Made by a program: the position numbers and the translations under genes. A stretch of 64,000 bases of DNA from an uncultured Methylocystaceae bacterium. Lineage in GTDB: Bacteria; Pseudomonadota; Alphaproteobacteria; Rhizobiales; Beijerinckiaceae. The notes below the pieces were generated by a model. The model did no database searches. It saw nothing but the letters and a program-made list of their open reading frames with translations, and had not been told where the DNA came from. The stretch is from the NCBI GenBank assembly GCA_903870245.1, contig CAIQCB010000043.1:62001-126000 (forward strand), in the 5' to 3' direction. This document shows, piece by piece, positions 28,510-38,262 of the stretch. Each line of letters opens with the position of its first letter. Within the stretch, counting starts at the first letter, position 1.

Positions 28510-29292
28510 ATGTCCGGACGAATGCGGGCCGCGTTTCTGACGCTCATGCTGCTGGCCCCGCCATTGCGGGCGCAGGATATGTTGCAGGGCGTCGATCTTG
28601 CGCAGCCCGCGTATTCGCAATCCGAACTGACCCGCGCAGACATTGAGAAGGCCATCGCCGCGCGCCCAGCCGGCGCGACGCTCGATTTTTCCGGCAAAAG
28701 CCTCAACGGTCTTGATCTCTCGCATCTCGATCTCTCCGGGACAAATTTTCGCGCGGCGCGCCTCAACCGCACCCAGCTCCGGGGCGCGACGCTCGATGGC
28801 GCCATTCTCGATCAGGCGTGGCTGATCGAAGCCGACCTTATTGGCGCCTCGCTCAGGGGCGCGCACGCCTTCGCCGCGCAGATGCAACGCATGAAAGCTG
28901 ACGGCGCGGATTTTTCGCAAGCGCGCCTCGCCGGCGATCTTACGGGCGCCTCGTTGAGAGGCGCGCTTTTCGACGGCGCCGATCTCGCTGCGGACATGAA
29001 AAACCAGTCTATGGGACTGATGCGCGCCGTTCTGCGCTCGACGCAACTCCAGGGCGCCCGTTTTCATCACGCCAATCTGACAAGCGCCGATCTGCGGTTC
29101 GCCCATGCCGCCGGCGTCGATTTCGCGGGCGCAACGCTGGTCAACGCAGACGCCGCCGGCGCCGATTTCACCGGCGCCCAATGGCGGGACGCCAGAACGG
29201 AGGGGCTCGACCTCGATTCGGCGCGCATTGACGCCGACGCCGTCGAGCATCTTTCGACAGCCCTGCATCTCGATCGCGCGCAGCGCCAATGA
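28510..29292 (+). CDS. secreted pentapeptide-repeat protein
   Basis: 260 residues. A signal peptide (MRAAFLTLMLLAPPLRAQ) is followed by a spacer and about 25 A(D/N)Lxx-type repeats (LSGTNFRAARLNRTQLRGATLDGA, ADLIGASLRGA, and so on) to about residue 240, which predict a right-handed quadrilateral beta-helix. Export makes a DNA-mimic role (as in Qnr) unlikely and an envelope role more likely. AGGAGG lies just upstream. It is the third gene of the run and ends 10 bases before the ROK kinase. Confidence 0.87.
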   Translation: MSGRMRAAFLTLMLLAPPLRAQDMLQGVDLAQPAYSQSELTRADIEKAIAARPAGATLDFSGKSLNGLDLSHLDLSGTNFRAARLNRTQLRGATLDGAILDQAWLIEADLIGASLRGAHAFAAQMQRMKADGADFSQARLAGDLTGASLRGALFDGADLAADMKNQSMGLMRAVLRSTQLQGARFHHANLTSADLRFAHAAGVDFAGATLVNADAAGADFTGAQWRDARTEGLDLDSARIDADAVEHLSTALHLDRAQRQ

Positions 29293-29302
29293 GCCTGAAC
29301 TC

Positions 29303-30214
29303 ATGAATAATGCGCCGCTGCGCATCGGCGTCGATCTCGGCGGCACCAAGATCGAAGCTATCGCCCTAGACGACAGAGGCGAGATACAAGCGCGGCGGCG
29401 CGTCCCCACCCCTTCCGAAGATTACAACGCCATCCTGCGGGCGATTGGAGCGCTCGTGCATGAGATCGAACTTGAAACCAACCGGTGTGGCCGCGTCGGG
29501 GTTGGCGGCCCGGGCGAACTGTCGACGCATAGCGGCCTGATCCGCGGCTCAAATACCGCTGTCGTCAACGGCAAAGCGCTCGACGCCGATCTCTCCAGGC
29601 TGCTGGCGCGTCCTGTGCGTTTTGAAAACGACGCCAATTGCTTCGCCCTATCGGAGGCGGTCGACGGCGCCGGCGCCGGCGCCGGCATGGTTTTTGGCGT
29701 TATTCTTGGCACCGGCGTCGGCGGAGGCTTGGTAATCGATGGGAAGATCGTCGAGGGACGCAACCACATCGCGGGGGAATGGGGCCACACGCCGTTGCCC
29801 TGGATGATGCGCGACGAATATCCCGGCAACCGCTGTTTCTGCGGTCATGAGGGGTGCATCGAAACCTTTCTCTGCGGTCCGGCGCTGATGCGCGATTACG
29901 CCCAACGCGCCGGCGCGTCGGCGAGCGGTCGCGAAATCGCCGAACGCGCCGCACAGGGAGAAGCCGCGGCGCTGGCGGCCCTCGACGCCTACCGGGACCG
30001 CCTGGCGCGCGCGCTGGCGATGATTGTCAATATTCTCGATCCCGATACGATCGTGCTCGGCGGCGGGGTCTCCAATATCGCCTGTCTTTACGATGGGCTT
30101 GAAGAAAAAGTCGCAGAGCACGCCTTCACCGACGTTCTCGACACCAGAATTCGGCGAAATGTCCACGGCGATTCAAGCGGCGTACGCGGCGCCGCCTGGC
30201 TGTGGCGCGACTAA
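29303..30214 (+). CDS. ROK-family sugar kinase (fructokinase or N-acetylhexosamine kinase-like)
   Basis: 303 residues. It has the ATP-binding RIGVDLGGTKIEAIALD, the sugar-binding FENDANCFALSEA, GVILGTGVGGGLVIDGKI and the ROK zinc-type motif GEWGHTPLP with NRCFCGHEGCIETF. It phosphorylates a hexose or an N-acetylhexosamine; the exact substrate cannot be told. The ATG at 29303 was chosen because the longer frame overlaps the pentapeptide gene. Confidence 0.92.
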   Translation: MNNAPLRIGVDLGGTKIEAIALDDRGEIQARRRVPTPSEDYNAILRAIGALVHEIELETNRCGRVGVGGPGELSTHSGLIRGSNTAVVNGKALDADLSRLLARPVRFENDANCFALSEAVDGAGAGAGMVFGVILGTGVGGGLVIDGKIVEGRNHIAGEWGHTPLPWMMRDEYPGNRCFCGHEGCIETFLCGPALMRDYAQRAGASASGREIAERAAQGEAAALAALDAYRDRLARALAMIVNILDPDTIVLGGGVSNIACLYDGLEEKVAEHAFTDVLDTRIRRNVHGDSSGVRGAAWLWRD

Positions 30215-30316
30215 TCCAAACGGCGCCTCGGCGACGCTTTCCCAGACCGGCGCGGCTGGTGTATGCCATGAAACGTCGGCGCCCCTTCCGGCCCGACAGG
30301 GAGACATCGAACGATC

Positions 30317-31108
30317 ATGGGCGCTTCGGGCGACGCCGGCGGCACGTTCAGGAAACTCGCCTTCATCTCCTCCGGCGCACCCGAGGCGGAGGAAGCGCGC
30401 CAGCGACTGATCGAAAAATACGGCGACACGCCTCCAGAGGACGCCGATTGCATCGTTGCGCTCGGCGGCGATGGGCTGATGCTGCGAACCCTGCACCGCT
30501 ACATGGGCTCCGGGAAGCCGATCTACGGCATGAATCGCGGCTCCGTCGGCTTCCTGATGAACCAGTACCGCGAGAGCGGCCTGCGCAAGCGCATCACCGA
30601 TTCAAAGGCCTCGATCATTCATCCTTTGCTGATGCAGGCCGTGAATGTGCGCGGCGACGAATTTACCGCTCACGCCATCAACGAAGTGTCGCTGTTGCGG
30701 CAGACCTCGCAGATCGCCAAACTGCGTATTCTGGTCAATGGCCATGAGCGCATGGCGGAACTTGTCACCGACGGCGTGTTGGTGTCGACGCCGGCCGGAT
30801 CCACGGCCTATAATCTCTCCGCCAACGGCCCGATCCTGCCGTTGGATACGCGCCTCATGGCGTTGACGCCGATCTCGGCGTTTCGCCCGCGACGCTGGCG
30901 CGGGGCGCTGTTGCCGGACGACGCCAAGGTGCGGATCGAGGTGCTGGAGGCGCCGAAGCGGCCAGTCTCCGTCGTCGCCGACCACGACGAATTTCGCGAT
31001 CTCGCCCACGTCGACATCGCAACGGATCACGCAGCCAGGCTCATCCTGCTGCACGATCCCGGACATTCTCTGGAGGAACGGATCCTGCGAGAGCAGTTTT
31101 TACATTAA
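30317..31108 (+). CDS. nadK: NAD kinase
   Basis: 263 residues; phosphorylates NAD to NADP. The GGDG motif ([14 protein letters not shown]), [10 protein letters not shown], the NE motif ([10 protein letters not shown]) and the [23 protein letters not shown] signature are all intact. A cytoplasmic essential enzyme. It ends just before the terminator shared with the convergent rpsF-rpsR operon. Confidence 0.96.
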   Translation: MGASGDAGGTFRKLAFISSGAPEAEEARQRLIEKYGDTPPEDADCIVALGGDGLMLRTLHRYMGSGKPIYGMNRGSVGFLMNQYRESGLRKRITDSKASIIHPLLMQAVNVRGDEFTAHAINEVSLLRQTSQIAKLRILVNGHERMAELVTDGVLVSTPAGSTAYNLSANGPILPLDTRLMALTPISAFRPRRWRGALLPDDAKVRIEVLEAPKRPVSVVADHDEFRDLAHVDIATDHAARLILLHDPGHSLEERILREQFLH

Positions 31109-31128
31109 ACGCCGGGTTGCGCAGGACA

Positions 31129-31160
31129 AACAAAAAGCCGCGCTCCGGGGAGCGCGGCTT
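31129..31160 (-). terminator. bidirectional intrinsic terminator between nadK and rpsR
   Basis: The hairpin AAGCCGCGCTCC / GGAGCGCGGCTT (31135-31160) is followed on the minus strand by TTTTTG (5 T) and on the plus strand by CAGGATTTTT. It can end both the rpsF-rpsR transcript and nadK. Confidence 0.85.
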
Positions 31161-31167
31161 CAGGATT

Positions 31168-31201
31168 TTTCCAAAGGATTTTACTTTCCAGAGGATTTTA
31201 C
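31168..31201. repeat. 17-bp tandem duplication
   Basis: The units TTTCCAAAGGATTTTAC (31168-31184) and TTTCCAGAGGATTTTAC (31185-31201) differ by one base. They sit between the terminator and the rpsR stop, inside the presumed rpsR 3' untranslated region. Confidence 0.85.
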
Positions 31202-31213
31202 CAAGCGATCCGC

Positions 31214-31453
31214 CTAGCGGATCACATAAGGCAGCAGCCCCAGAAAACGCGCGCGCTTGATCGCCTGAGCGAGTTCGCGCTGTTTCTTGGCGGAGACCGC
31301 CGTAATGCGCGAGGGCACGATCTTGCCGCGCTCGGAGATGTAACGCGACAGCAGACGCGTGTCCTTATAGTCGATCTTCGGCGCATTCGGGCCGGTAAAC
31401 GGACAGGACTTGCGACGCCGAAAGAAGGGACGACGAGCGGCTCCGGTGGTCAT
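31214..31453 (-). CDS. rpsR: 30S ribosomal protein S18
   Basis: 79 residues, the standard size. It has the S18 core [39 protein letters not shown] and [22 protein letters not shown]. Its start overlaps the rpsF stop (ATGA at 31450-31453). The usual third gene of the operon, rplI, is not found downstream: a terminator follows instead. Confidence 0.97.
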   Translation of the reverse strand: MTTGAARRPFFRRRKSCPFTGPNAPKIDYKDTRLLSRYISERGKIVPSRITAVSAKKQRELAQAIKRARFLGLLPYVIR

Positions 31454-31881
31454 TCGATCTCTCCCTCAATGCGGCCTTCCTCACGACGCGGGCGACGCTC
31501 GGGACGATCGCCACGCGGACCGCCCGCGCCACGGCGCTCGCCGCTACGCTCGTCATCGTCGCGCTTGCGCAATTGCGCCGAGGGACCCTCTTCCAGCTCC
31601 TCGACGCGCAGCGTCAGGATGCGGAGAACGTCCTCGTTGATGCTCTGTTGACGTTCGAGTTCGGCGATCGCCGCCGGCGGCGCGTCGATGTTGAGAAGGG
31701 TAAAATGCGCCTTGCGGTTCTTCTTGATGCGGTAGGCGAGCGATTTCACGCCCCAGTATTCGGTCTTTCCGACCGTACCGCCCAGCGAAGTGATGATATT
31801 TTTGAATTGCCCTGTCAGCGTCTCCACCTGTTGGGGAGAAATATCCTGACGGGCGAGATAAACATGCTCGTAAAGAGGCAT
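31450..31881 (-). CDS. rpsF: 30S ribosomal protein S6
   Basis: 143 residues from the ATG at 31881 ([15 protein letters not shown], the usual S6 beginning). The core ferredoxin-like fold ends near residue 100, and the rest is a charged Arg/Glu/Gly-rich tail, commonly long in alphaproteobacteria. It forms an operon with rpsR. Confidence 0.96.
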   Translation of the reverse strand: MPLYEHVYLARQDISPQQVETLTGQFKNIITSLGGTVGKTEYWGVKSLAYRIKKNRKAHFTLLNIDAPPAAIAELERQQSINEDVLRILTLRVEELEEGPSAQLRKRDDDERSGERRGAGGPRGDRPERRPRREEGRIEGEIE

Positions 31882-32218
31882 GGTGGCTGGCCTTTCCGTT
31901 GTCGCACAGCCGTTCCGGCGCAAAGCCCTTCGAGCCCTCGGAAAGGCTCGACAAGCAATATCGAAGGCGGAGACACGGGAAGTCGGGAAATCCCTCGCCG
32001 AAATTACGGCGCTTCCGTTCAGCCCCCGGCCGGGAACGTCGCGATGGCCGGTTTATACCCGGCTTTCCGCCGGATGCAAGCGCGGCGCGTTATCGCCTTT
32101 TTTACGCCCGGTCGGACATGTAAAGCCCTCTCCGGCGGCTTGCGGCAAGCCGGAACAACGATGGGCGGCATCACCGGCGACCCCAAAACAGCCCAACGTG
32201 ACGCGCTGGGGAGGAAAA
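31882..32218. other. intergenic stretch upstream of rpsF
   Basis: 337 bases that should hold the rpsF promoter (minus) and the promoter of the small lipoprotein (plus). Open frames here are shadows. No clear sigma-70 boxes stand out. Confidence 0.35.
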
Positions 32219-32359
32219 ATGAGCGGTAAAATCGGAATATTTGCACTGATCGCCGCGCTGTCGACCTTGCTCGCGGCCTGCGATAAATGCACCGGGACTC
32301 TCCAGGACTTTCAGGTTCCGTTGCGTCCGAACGCCTGCAAGGCCGCCCCGGCGCAATAA
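32219..32359 (+). CDS. small lipoprotein
   Basis: 46 residues from an ATG preceded by GAGGAAAA. A hydrophobic leader ends in the lipobox LLAAC, which would leave a mature peptide of about 26 residues starting at Cys, with two further Cys (KCTG, NACK). Such short entericidin-like or orphan lipoproteins are common; function unknown. It lies just upstream of panB with a 22-base gap. Confidence 0.65.
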   Translation: MSGKIGIFALIAALSTLLAACDKCTGTLQDFQVPLRPNACKAAPAQ

Positions 32360-32381
32360 TCCGCGCCGTTCGGAGTTTGAT

Positions 32382-33194
32382 GTGCCCGAAGCCTCCCATT
32401 TCTCCCGGATGAAACGCCGGGGCGACCGGATCGCCGTCGTCACCGCCTATGACGCCCCGACCGCGGCGATTGAAGCCGGGGCGGGCGCAGACATTATTCT
32501 GGTCGGCGACAGCGTTGGCGTGAATATCCTGGGCTATGCGCATGAATGCGAGGTGACTCTCGATGACATCGCCCATCACCTCGCCGCAGTGCGGCGCGGC
32601 GCCCCGGACCTCTATGTCATCGCCGATCTGCCCTACGCCACCTATGAAGCGCCGACGCAGGCGATCGAGAGCGCAAGGCGCTTGCGAAGCGCCGGCGCCG
32701 ATTGCGTTAAATTCGAGGGCGGTCGCCCTGACATCGCAGCGGCGCTGACGCAGGCCGGTTTCGATCTCTGCGGCCACCTGGGTCTGGAATCCCAGCACCA
32801 GGCGGTGAAGCGTCGGCAGGGCCGAGACGCGGCGGCGGCGGCGAAAATCTACGACGACGCCCTGGCGCTCGACGCCGCCGGGGCGAAATTCCTGGTTCTC
32901 GAACTTGTGCCTCAGGAGCTGGCGGGGCGGATCGCCCGCGACATCGGCGCCGTGACCATCGGCATTGGCTCCGGACAGGAGACCGACGGTCAGGTGCTGG
33001 TCGTTAACGATCTGGCGGGACTGACGCCCCGGGATTTCAAACATAATCGCCGCTATGGGGCGGTCGGCGCGGCTATGCGCGACGCCGTCGCCGCCTATGT
33101 GCAGGATGTGCGCGCCGGCGCCTTTCCGGGACCCGAGCACGCTTTTCAGATGCCGCCGGAAGAACTGGCGGCTTTTAAGAGGATTCGCCCTTGA
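32382..33194 (+). CDS. panB: 3-methyl-2-oxobutanoate hydroxymethyltransferase
   Basis: 270 residues from a GTG preceded by CGGAG. First committed step of pantothenate synthesis: transfers a hydroxymethyl group from methylene-tetrahydrofolate to alpha-ketoisovalerate. TIM-barrel motifs TAYDAPTA, ILVGDSVGVNILGY (metal-binding Asp), DLPYATYE, VKFEGG and ETDGQVLVVNDLAGL are intact. Its stop overlaps the hemH TTG start. Confidence 0.96.
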   Translation: MPEASHFSRMKRRGDRIAVVTAYDAPTAAIEAGAGADIILVGDSVGVNILGYAHECEVTLDDIAHHLAAVRRGAPDLYVIADLPYATYEAPTQAIESARRLRSAGADCVKFEGGRPDIAAALTQAGFDLCGHLGLESQHQAVKRRQGRDAAAAAKIYDDALALDAAGAKFLVLELVPQELAGRIARDIGAVTIGIGSGQETDGQVLVVNDLAGLTPRDFKHNRRYGAVGAAMRDAVAAYVQDVRAGAFPGPEHAFQMPPEELAAFKRIRP

Positions 33195-34198
33195 GTTCGC
33201 TTGAGTCGCCGGTCGGCCTGTTGCTCGTCAATCTTGGCACGCCCGATGCGCCCGATCCGCCCGCCGTGCGCCGTTATCTCGCGCAGTTTCTCGCCGATCC
33301 ACGCGTCGTCGATCTTCCCCGCTTTCTGTGGTTGCCGGTCCTGCATGGCGTCATTCTCAACACCCGGCCGAAGCGCTCGGCAAAAGCCTATCAGTCGGTC
33401 TGGAACCACGAATTGGGCGAGGGACCGCTTAAAACCTTCACCCGCCGCCAGGCCGAACAGCTTGCCGGCAGGGCCGGGGCCCTCGCTGGACGCGCGCCGG
33501 TCATTATCGATTACGCCCTGCGCTATGGGGCTCCGTCGATCCAGAGCCGGATTGAAGCGCTAATGGCGCAGGGCTGTGCGCGCATCGTGCTGCTGCCGCT
33601 CTACCCGCAATACGCCGCCTCGACGACCGCTTCGGTTGCCGACGACGCTTTTCATGTCCTGGAGAAGATGCGCCGACAGCCGGCGATCCGCATCGGCGCG
33701 CCCTATTACGACGATCCCGCCTACATCGGCGCGCTGGCTGCGAACATTCGGCGCGAACTATCCGCCTTGTCCTTCGCGCCGGACGTTATCGTCTGCTCAT
33801 TCCATGGCCTGCCGCAGGCGCAGGTCGACAGGGGCGATCCCTATCGCGATCAATGCGAGACAACCTGGCGACTGTTGCGCACGGCGCTCGATCTGCCGGA
33901 GGAGAAACTTCGCCTGTCCTTCCAGTCGCGGTTTGGACCGGCGAAATGGATCATGCCCTATACCAGCGACATGGTCAGCGAGCTGGCGGCGAGCGGGGTC
34001 AAAAATCTCGCCATCGTCGCGCCGGGCTTTTCCGCCGACTGCCTCGAAACGATTGAGGAGCTTGGCGTTGAAATCGGCGATCTGTTCCTTGAGAAGGGCG
34101 GCAAAAATTTTGCCAGACTGCCCTGCCTCAACGACAGCCCCGAGGGCATGGACCTGCTCGAAACCCTGTCCCGTCGCGAACTCGCCGGCTGGGTTTGA
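33191..34198 (+). CDS. hemH: ferrochelatase
   Basis: 335 residues from a TTG start overlapping the panB stop. Inserts ferrous iron into protoporphyrin IX at the inner membrane. Family landmarks are LLLVNLGTPDAP, ALRYGAPSIQSRIEAL, VLLPLYPQYAASTTAS, VICSFHGLPQAQVDRGDPY (catalytic His) and FSADCLETIEELGVE. Overlap with panB suggests shared transcription, though the pathways differ. Confidence 0.95.
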   Translation: MSSLESPVGLLLVNLGTPDAPDPPAVRRYLAQFLADPRVVDLPRFLWLPVLHGVILNTRPKRSAKAYQSVWNHELGEGPLKTFTRRQAEQLAGRAGALAGRAPVIIDYALRYGAPSIQSRIEALMAQGCARIVLLPLYPQYAASTTASVADDAFHVLEKMRRQPAIRIGAPYYDDPAYIGALAANIRRELSALSFAPDVIVCSFHGLPQAQVDRGDPYRDQCETTWRLLRTALDLPEEKLRLSFQSRFGPAKWIMPYTSDMVSELAASGVKNLAIVAPGFSADCLETIEELGVEIGDLFLEKGGKNFARLPCLNDSPEGMDLLETLSRRELAGWV

Positions 34199-34266
34199 TC
34201 CGCACTGGCGAAGCCGTCAGAAATTGTTAGTATCGCGCCACGCTCCGAACCGACCCCCGAAAGCCC

Positions 34267-35484
34267 ATGACGGATTTTTACCGCATCAAACGCCTGCCTC
34301 CCTATGTCTTCGAGCAAGTGAACCGACTGAAGGCGCGGGCGCGGGCCGGCGGCGCCGACATCATAGACCTGGGCATGGGCAATCCCGACCTGCCGGCCCC
34401 AAAACATGTCATCGACAAGCTGGTCGAAACCGCTGGAAGACCGCGCACTGACCGCTACTCGGCAAGCAAAGGCATCGCTGGGCTGCGCCGGGCGCAGGCG
34501 AATTATTATCAGCGTCGCTTCGGGGTCGCGCTGAACCCGGAAACCCAGATCGTCGCGACGCTCGGCTCCAAGGAGGGGTTCGCCAATATGGCGCAGGCGA
34601 TCACCGCCCCGGGCGACGTGGTCCTTGTGCCCAATCCCTCCTATCCGATTCACGCCTTCGGCTTTTTGCTGGCGGGCGGCGTTATCCGTTCCGTGCCCTC
34701 GGCGCCCACGCCACAATATTTCTCGGCGCTGGAGCGGGCGATGATCCACTCGATTCCCAAGCCGATCGCGGTCGTCGTCTGCTATCCGTCCAACCCGACG
34801 GCGGAAGTGGCCACGCTCGATTTCTATCGTGATCTCGTCGCTTTCGCCAAGAAGCACGACATCTTCGTGCTTTCCGATCTCGCCTACGCCGAAGTCTTTT
34901 TCGACGACGATCCGCCACCCTCGGTGCTCCAGATTCCTGGCGCCATCGACGTGACGGTGGAGTTCACCTCAATGTCGAAAACCTTTTCGATGGCTGGTTG
35001 GCGCATGGGTTTTGCTGTCGGCAATGAACGGCTCTGCGCAGCGCTGGCGCGGGTGAAAAGCTATCTCGATTATGGCGCCTTCACGCCGATACAGGTCGCC
35101 GCAACGACGGCGCTGAACGGTCCCGACGACTGTGTGAGAGAAATGCGGGGGATCTACCGCAAACGCCGCGACGTGATGGTCGAGAGCTTCGCGCAGGCCG
35201 GCTGGCCAATTCCGGCGCCAAGGGCCTCAATGTTCGCATGGGCTCCGTTGCCGGAGCGCTTTCGCGGGATGAGCAGCCTGGAGTTCTCGAAATTGCTGAT
35301 CGAGAAGGCCGAACTCGCCGTCGCGCCGGGCGAAGGCTTCGGTGAGCATGGCGAAGGCTATTTGCGGCTGGCCCTGGTCGAAAACGAACAGCGCATCCGT
35401 CAGGCGGCGCGCAATCTGCGGCGTTTCTTCGACACCGTTGACGAGCGGTTGCATAATGTCGCGCCGATCGCGGCGCGGAGGTGA
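34267..35484 (+). CDS. PLP-dependent class I/II aminotransferase, alanine aminotransferase (AlaC/DapL)-like
   Basis: 405 residues. The PLP fold type I pattern is complete: DLGMGNPDLPAPKHV, SKGIAGLRRAQANYY, LGSKEGFANMAQAI, CYPSNPTAEVA, LSDLAYAEVFFDD and the Schiff-base Lys in FTSMSKTFSMAGWRMGF. It closely resembles enzymes annotated as AlaC or LL-diaminopimelate aminotransferase-like. The donor is probably glutamate or alanine, but substrate is not decided by these motifs. It ends convergent with murA, leaving a gap of 10 bases. Confidence 0.9.
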   Translation: MTDFYRIKRLPPYVFEQVNRLKARARAGGADIIDLGMGNPDLPAPKHVIDKLVETAGRPRTDRYSASKGIAGLRRAQANYYQRRFGVALNPETQIVATLGSKEGFANMAQAITAPGDVVLVPNPSYPIHAFGFLLAGGVIRSVPSAPTPQYFSALERAMIHSIPKPIAVVVCYPSNPTAEVATLDFYRDLVAFAKKHDIFVLSDLAYAEVFFDDDPPPSVLQIPGAIDVTVEFTSMSKTFSMAGWRMGFAVGNERLCAALARVKSYLDYGAFTPIQVAATTALNGPDDCVREMRGIYRKRRDVMVESFAQAGWPIPAPRASMFAWAPLPERFRGMSSLEFSKLLIEKAELAVAPGEGFGEHGEGYLRLALVENEQRIRQAARNLRRFFDTVDERLHNVAPIAARR

Positions 35485-35494
35485 TCGCCCCGCG

Positions 35495-36793
35495 CTAGCC
35501 GTGTCCGCTGATTCGCTCGATCAGGGCGCCGCAGGCGCGGAGTTTGTTTTCGAGCCGCTCGAAGCCCCGATCAAGGTGATAGACGCGATTGATCGTCGTC
35601 TCGCCGCGCGCAACCAGCCCGGCGATCACCAGCGACACGGAGGCGCGCAGATCGGTCGCCATCACCGGCGCCCCTTCGAGATGATCTGTGCCGGTGACGA
35701 TCGCTGTATCTCCTTCAAGCTTGATATGCGCGCCGAGCCGGGCCAGCTCCTGCACATGCATGAAACGGTTTTCGAAAATCGTTTCGGTGATTCGCGAAAC
35801 GCCGGCCGCCCGCGTCATCAGCGCCATGAACTGCGCCTGCAGATCGGTGGGAAACGCCGGAAAGGGCGCCGTTTCGATATCGACGGGGGCGATGCCGGCG
35901 CCGTTGCGCTTGACCCGCAGCCCCTCGGGGGTCGAGATGATCGTGGCGCCGCTCTGCTCGAGAACGTCGAGGGCGGCCTGCAAATCCGCAGCGCGGGCGC
36001 CGGCGAGCAGCACGTCGCCGCCGGTCATCGCAACCGCCATCGCATAGGTGCCGGTCTCGATACGATCCGGCAGAACGGCGTGATGCGCGCCATGCAACGA
36101 TCCGACGCCCTCGACAATAATCGTCGACTGACCGGCGCCGGAAATTTTCGCGCCCATCTTGTTGAGGCAATTGACGAGATCGACGATCTCGGGTTCGCGG
36201 GCTGCGTTTTTGATCGTCGTTGTCCCGCGCGCCAGAACGGCGGCCATCAGCGCCGTATGCGTGCCGCCAACCGTAACCCTGGGAAATTCGATTTCGCCGC
36301 CGACAAGACCTTTTTTAGCCGTGGCGACCACATACCCGTTTTCGATCTCAATACTCGTGCCCAATCTCTCCATCGCCATGAGCAACAAATCGACCGGACG
36401 CGTGCCAATGGCGCAACCGCCCGGCAAGGACACGCGTGCTTCGCCAGTGCGGGCGACTAATGGCGCCAGCACCCAGAAACTGGCGCGCATCCGCGACACC
36501 AGATCGTAGGGCGCGGTTGTGTCGACGATGTCGCGCGCCGTGAAATGCACGGTGCGGCCAGCGTTTTCGGTTTGTCCGGAACGCTTGCCTGAGATTGCGA
36601 AATCGACGCCATGATTGCCGAGAATGCGCTCCAGCTGCGTGACATCCGCCAACAGGGGCATGTTAGACAAGGTCAGCGTGTCCCGCGTCAGCAGGGCGGC
36701 GATCATCAACGGCAGCGCGGCGTTTTTTGCGCCCGAGATCGGGATCACGCCTTCGAGCGGTCCGCCGCCGGTGATTTTTATCCTGTCCATCAA
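35495..36793 (-). CDS. murA: UDP-N-acetylglucosamine 1-carboxyvinyltransferase
   Basis: 432 residues; first committed step of peptidoglycan synthesis. [27 protein letters not shown] with catalytic Lys/Asn, [38 protein letters not shown] (fosfomycin-target Cys in GGCAIG) and the C-terminal repeats of the EPT fold are present. Its start overlaps the stop of the small upstream ORF by four bases (ATGA). Confidence 0.97.
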   Translation of the reverse strand: MMDRIKITGGGPLEGVIPISGAKNAALPLMIAALLTRDTLTLSNMPLLADVTQLERILGNHGVDFAISGKRSGQTENAGRTVHFTARDIVDTTAPYDLVSRMRASFWVLAPLVARTGEARVSLPGGCAIGTRPVDLLLMAMERLGTSIEIENGYVVATAKKGLVGGEIEFPRVTVGGTHTALMAAVLARGTTTIKNAAREPEIVDLVNCLNKMGAKISGAGQSTIIVEGVGSLHGAHHAVLPDRIETGTYAMAVAMTGGDVLLAGARAADLQAALDVLEQSGATIISTPEGLRVKRNGAGIAPVDIETAPFPAFPTDLQAQFMALMTRAAGVSRITETIFENRFMHVQELARLGAHIKLEGDTAIVTGTDHLEGAPVMATDLRASVSLVIAGLVARGETTINRVYHLDRGFERLENKLRACGALIERISGHG

Positions 36794-37011
36794 TCCTCGC
36801 TGTCGTCGGGTGCCCCGGTATCCCTCAGGGCGCGGACGCGGGCCTTGCGCCGCGCCAGATTGGCGCGCAGGGCCGCCGCCAGCGCCTCGGACTTTTTTTG
36901 GACCGGGGAGTCGGAGGCGCCGCGCGCGCCAGAAGTTACTGTCGCCGGTGTCCTGCCGGATTCCGCCGGATTTTGGGCGCCGGACCCGCTGTTTGAGTCT
37001 TTCGGGGTCAT
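36790..37011 (-). CDS. small charged protein co-transcribed with murA
   Basis: 73 residues, low-complexity N-terminal half (Ser/Gly/Thr/Pro) and a basic helix [17 protein letters not shown]. The ATGA overlap with murA supports a real, translationally coupled gene. The basic helix followed by an acidic end (DDSED) resembles short proteins seen in the same place in relatives; function unknown. Confidence 0.65.
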   Translation of the reverse strand: MTPKDSNSGSGAQNPAESGRTPATVTSGARGASDSPVQKKSEALAAALRANLARRKARVRALRDTGAPDDSED

Positions 37012-37038
37012 GAGAGAGGCGGCTGGGTCATATTGGCC

Positions 37039-38262
37039 CTAAAGCCCCCGCACGACCAGCGACGCGTTGATGCCGCCGAAAGCGAAAGAGTTCGTCAAAG
37101 CCACCCGTATCGGCAGTTTTCGGGCCGTATTGGGGATCGGATCGACCGGGCATTTGGGGTCCAGTTCCAGAAAATTAATGGTCGGCGGCGCGATTTGTTC
37201 GCGCAATGCGTTGATCGTGACGACCAGCTCCAGACCGCCGCTCGCGCCCAGCGCATGGCCATGGACCGGCTTGGTCGAGGACACCGGCGGCGGCTTGTCG
37301 CCAAACACGATACCCATCGCCTCAGACTCGGTGATGTCATTGGCGTAGGTGGCGGTGCCGTGGGCGTTGAGATAATCGACCTCGCCGGGCGCGATCCCGG
37401 CGCTCTCCAGCGCCAGCTTCATGCTGCGCGACGCTCCCTTGGCGTCAGCGCGCAAGGGGTCGAAGGCGTCGCTTGTGGTGCCGTACCCAGCCAGTTCGAC
37501 AAGCGGCGTCGCGCCGCGGGCCAGCGCGGCCTCAAGCGTTTCAAGAATGAATATCGCCGCCCCTTCGCCAAGGGTCATGCCGTTGCGTTTGATCGAGAAC
37601 GGCCGGCACAGGTCCGGCGTCAGCACCCGCAACATCTCCCAGGCGCGAATCGAGCCGTTGGTGACGCAAGCTTCCGCGCCGCCTGCGATGGCCCTGTCAG
37701 CCCGACCGGCGAGAAGCATCTCGAAGGCCTCGCCGATCGCCTGCGCCGCCGAGGAACAAGCCGATGCGAGCGCGAACGTTGGACCGCGCGCGCCATAGCG
37801 CATTCCCAGAGTGGTCGGGGCGGCGCTGGGGATGAGGCGCGGCACGGCGAGCGGGTCGCCGCGGGTCGCCTTCAGCTCGTATTCCAGATAGGCGTTGTCG
37901 TCGATGGTCTTGGCCCCGCCAATGCCAGTGCCAATGATCACCGCCGTGCGATCGCCGCCAACCGCCTCGGGCGCAAAGCCGGCCTGGGCGACGGCCTCAT
38001 CTGCGGCGACGATGGAGAATTGGGTGAAGGGATCGCAATAGGGCAAAAGCTCAGCGGCAATGTAGGCGGTCGGATCGAAATCCGGCGCCTGGGCGGCGAT
38101 CTTGATGCGTCCGCTATAAGGCCTTTCGCTGCGCAGCGGCCGGATGCAGGACACGCCATCGCGCGCCGCCGCCCAGAGCGGCGCGGCTCCAACGCCAGCG
38201 GCGGAGACGGCGCCCATCCCGGTGATCACGATCCTGCGCCGCGCGCCATGATTTGTAGACAT
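37039..38262 (-). CDS. beta-ketoacyl-ACP synthase (FabF-like KAS II)
   Basis: 407 residues from the ATG at 38262 (MSTNHGARRRIVITGMGAVSAAG). A condensing enzyme with the Cys-His-His triad: Cys in LASACSSAAQA, His in NAHGTATYANDITES and in VHGHALGASGGLE. It extends acyl-ACP with malonyl-ACP. No acp or fabD lies nearby; stand-alone KAS genes of this type in alphaproteobacteria may serve specialised lipids (for example a NodE-like role), so I leave the symbol blank. Confidence 0.88.
   Translation of the reverse strand: MSTNHGARRRIVITGMGAVSAAGVGAAPLWAAARDGVSCIRPLRSERPYSGRIKIAAQAPDFDPTAYIAAELLPYCDPFTQFSIVAADEAVAQAGFAPEAVGGDRTAVIIGTGIGGAKTIDDNAYLEYELKATRGDPLAVPRLIPSAAPTTLGMRYGARGPTFALASACSSAAQAIGEAFEMLLAGRADRAIAGGAEACVTNGSIRAWEMLRVLTPDLCRPFSIKRNGMTLGEGAAIFILETLEAALARGATPLVELAGYGTTSDAFDPLRADAKGASRSMKLALESAGIAPGEVDYLNAHGTATYANDITESEAMGIVFGDKPPPVSSTKPVHGHALGASGGLELVVTINALREQIAPPTINFLELDPKCPVDPIPNTARKLPIRVALTNSFAFGGINASLVVRGL

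Noticed and set aside
28075-29409. Minus-strand 444-codon frame over the HHH and pentapeptide genes
   Set aside because: Repetitive composition mirrors the pentapeptide repeats of the real gene on the plus strand.
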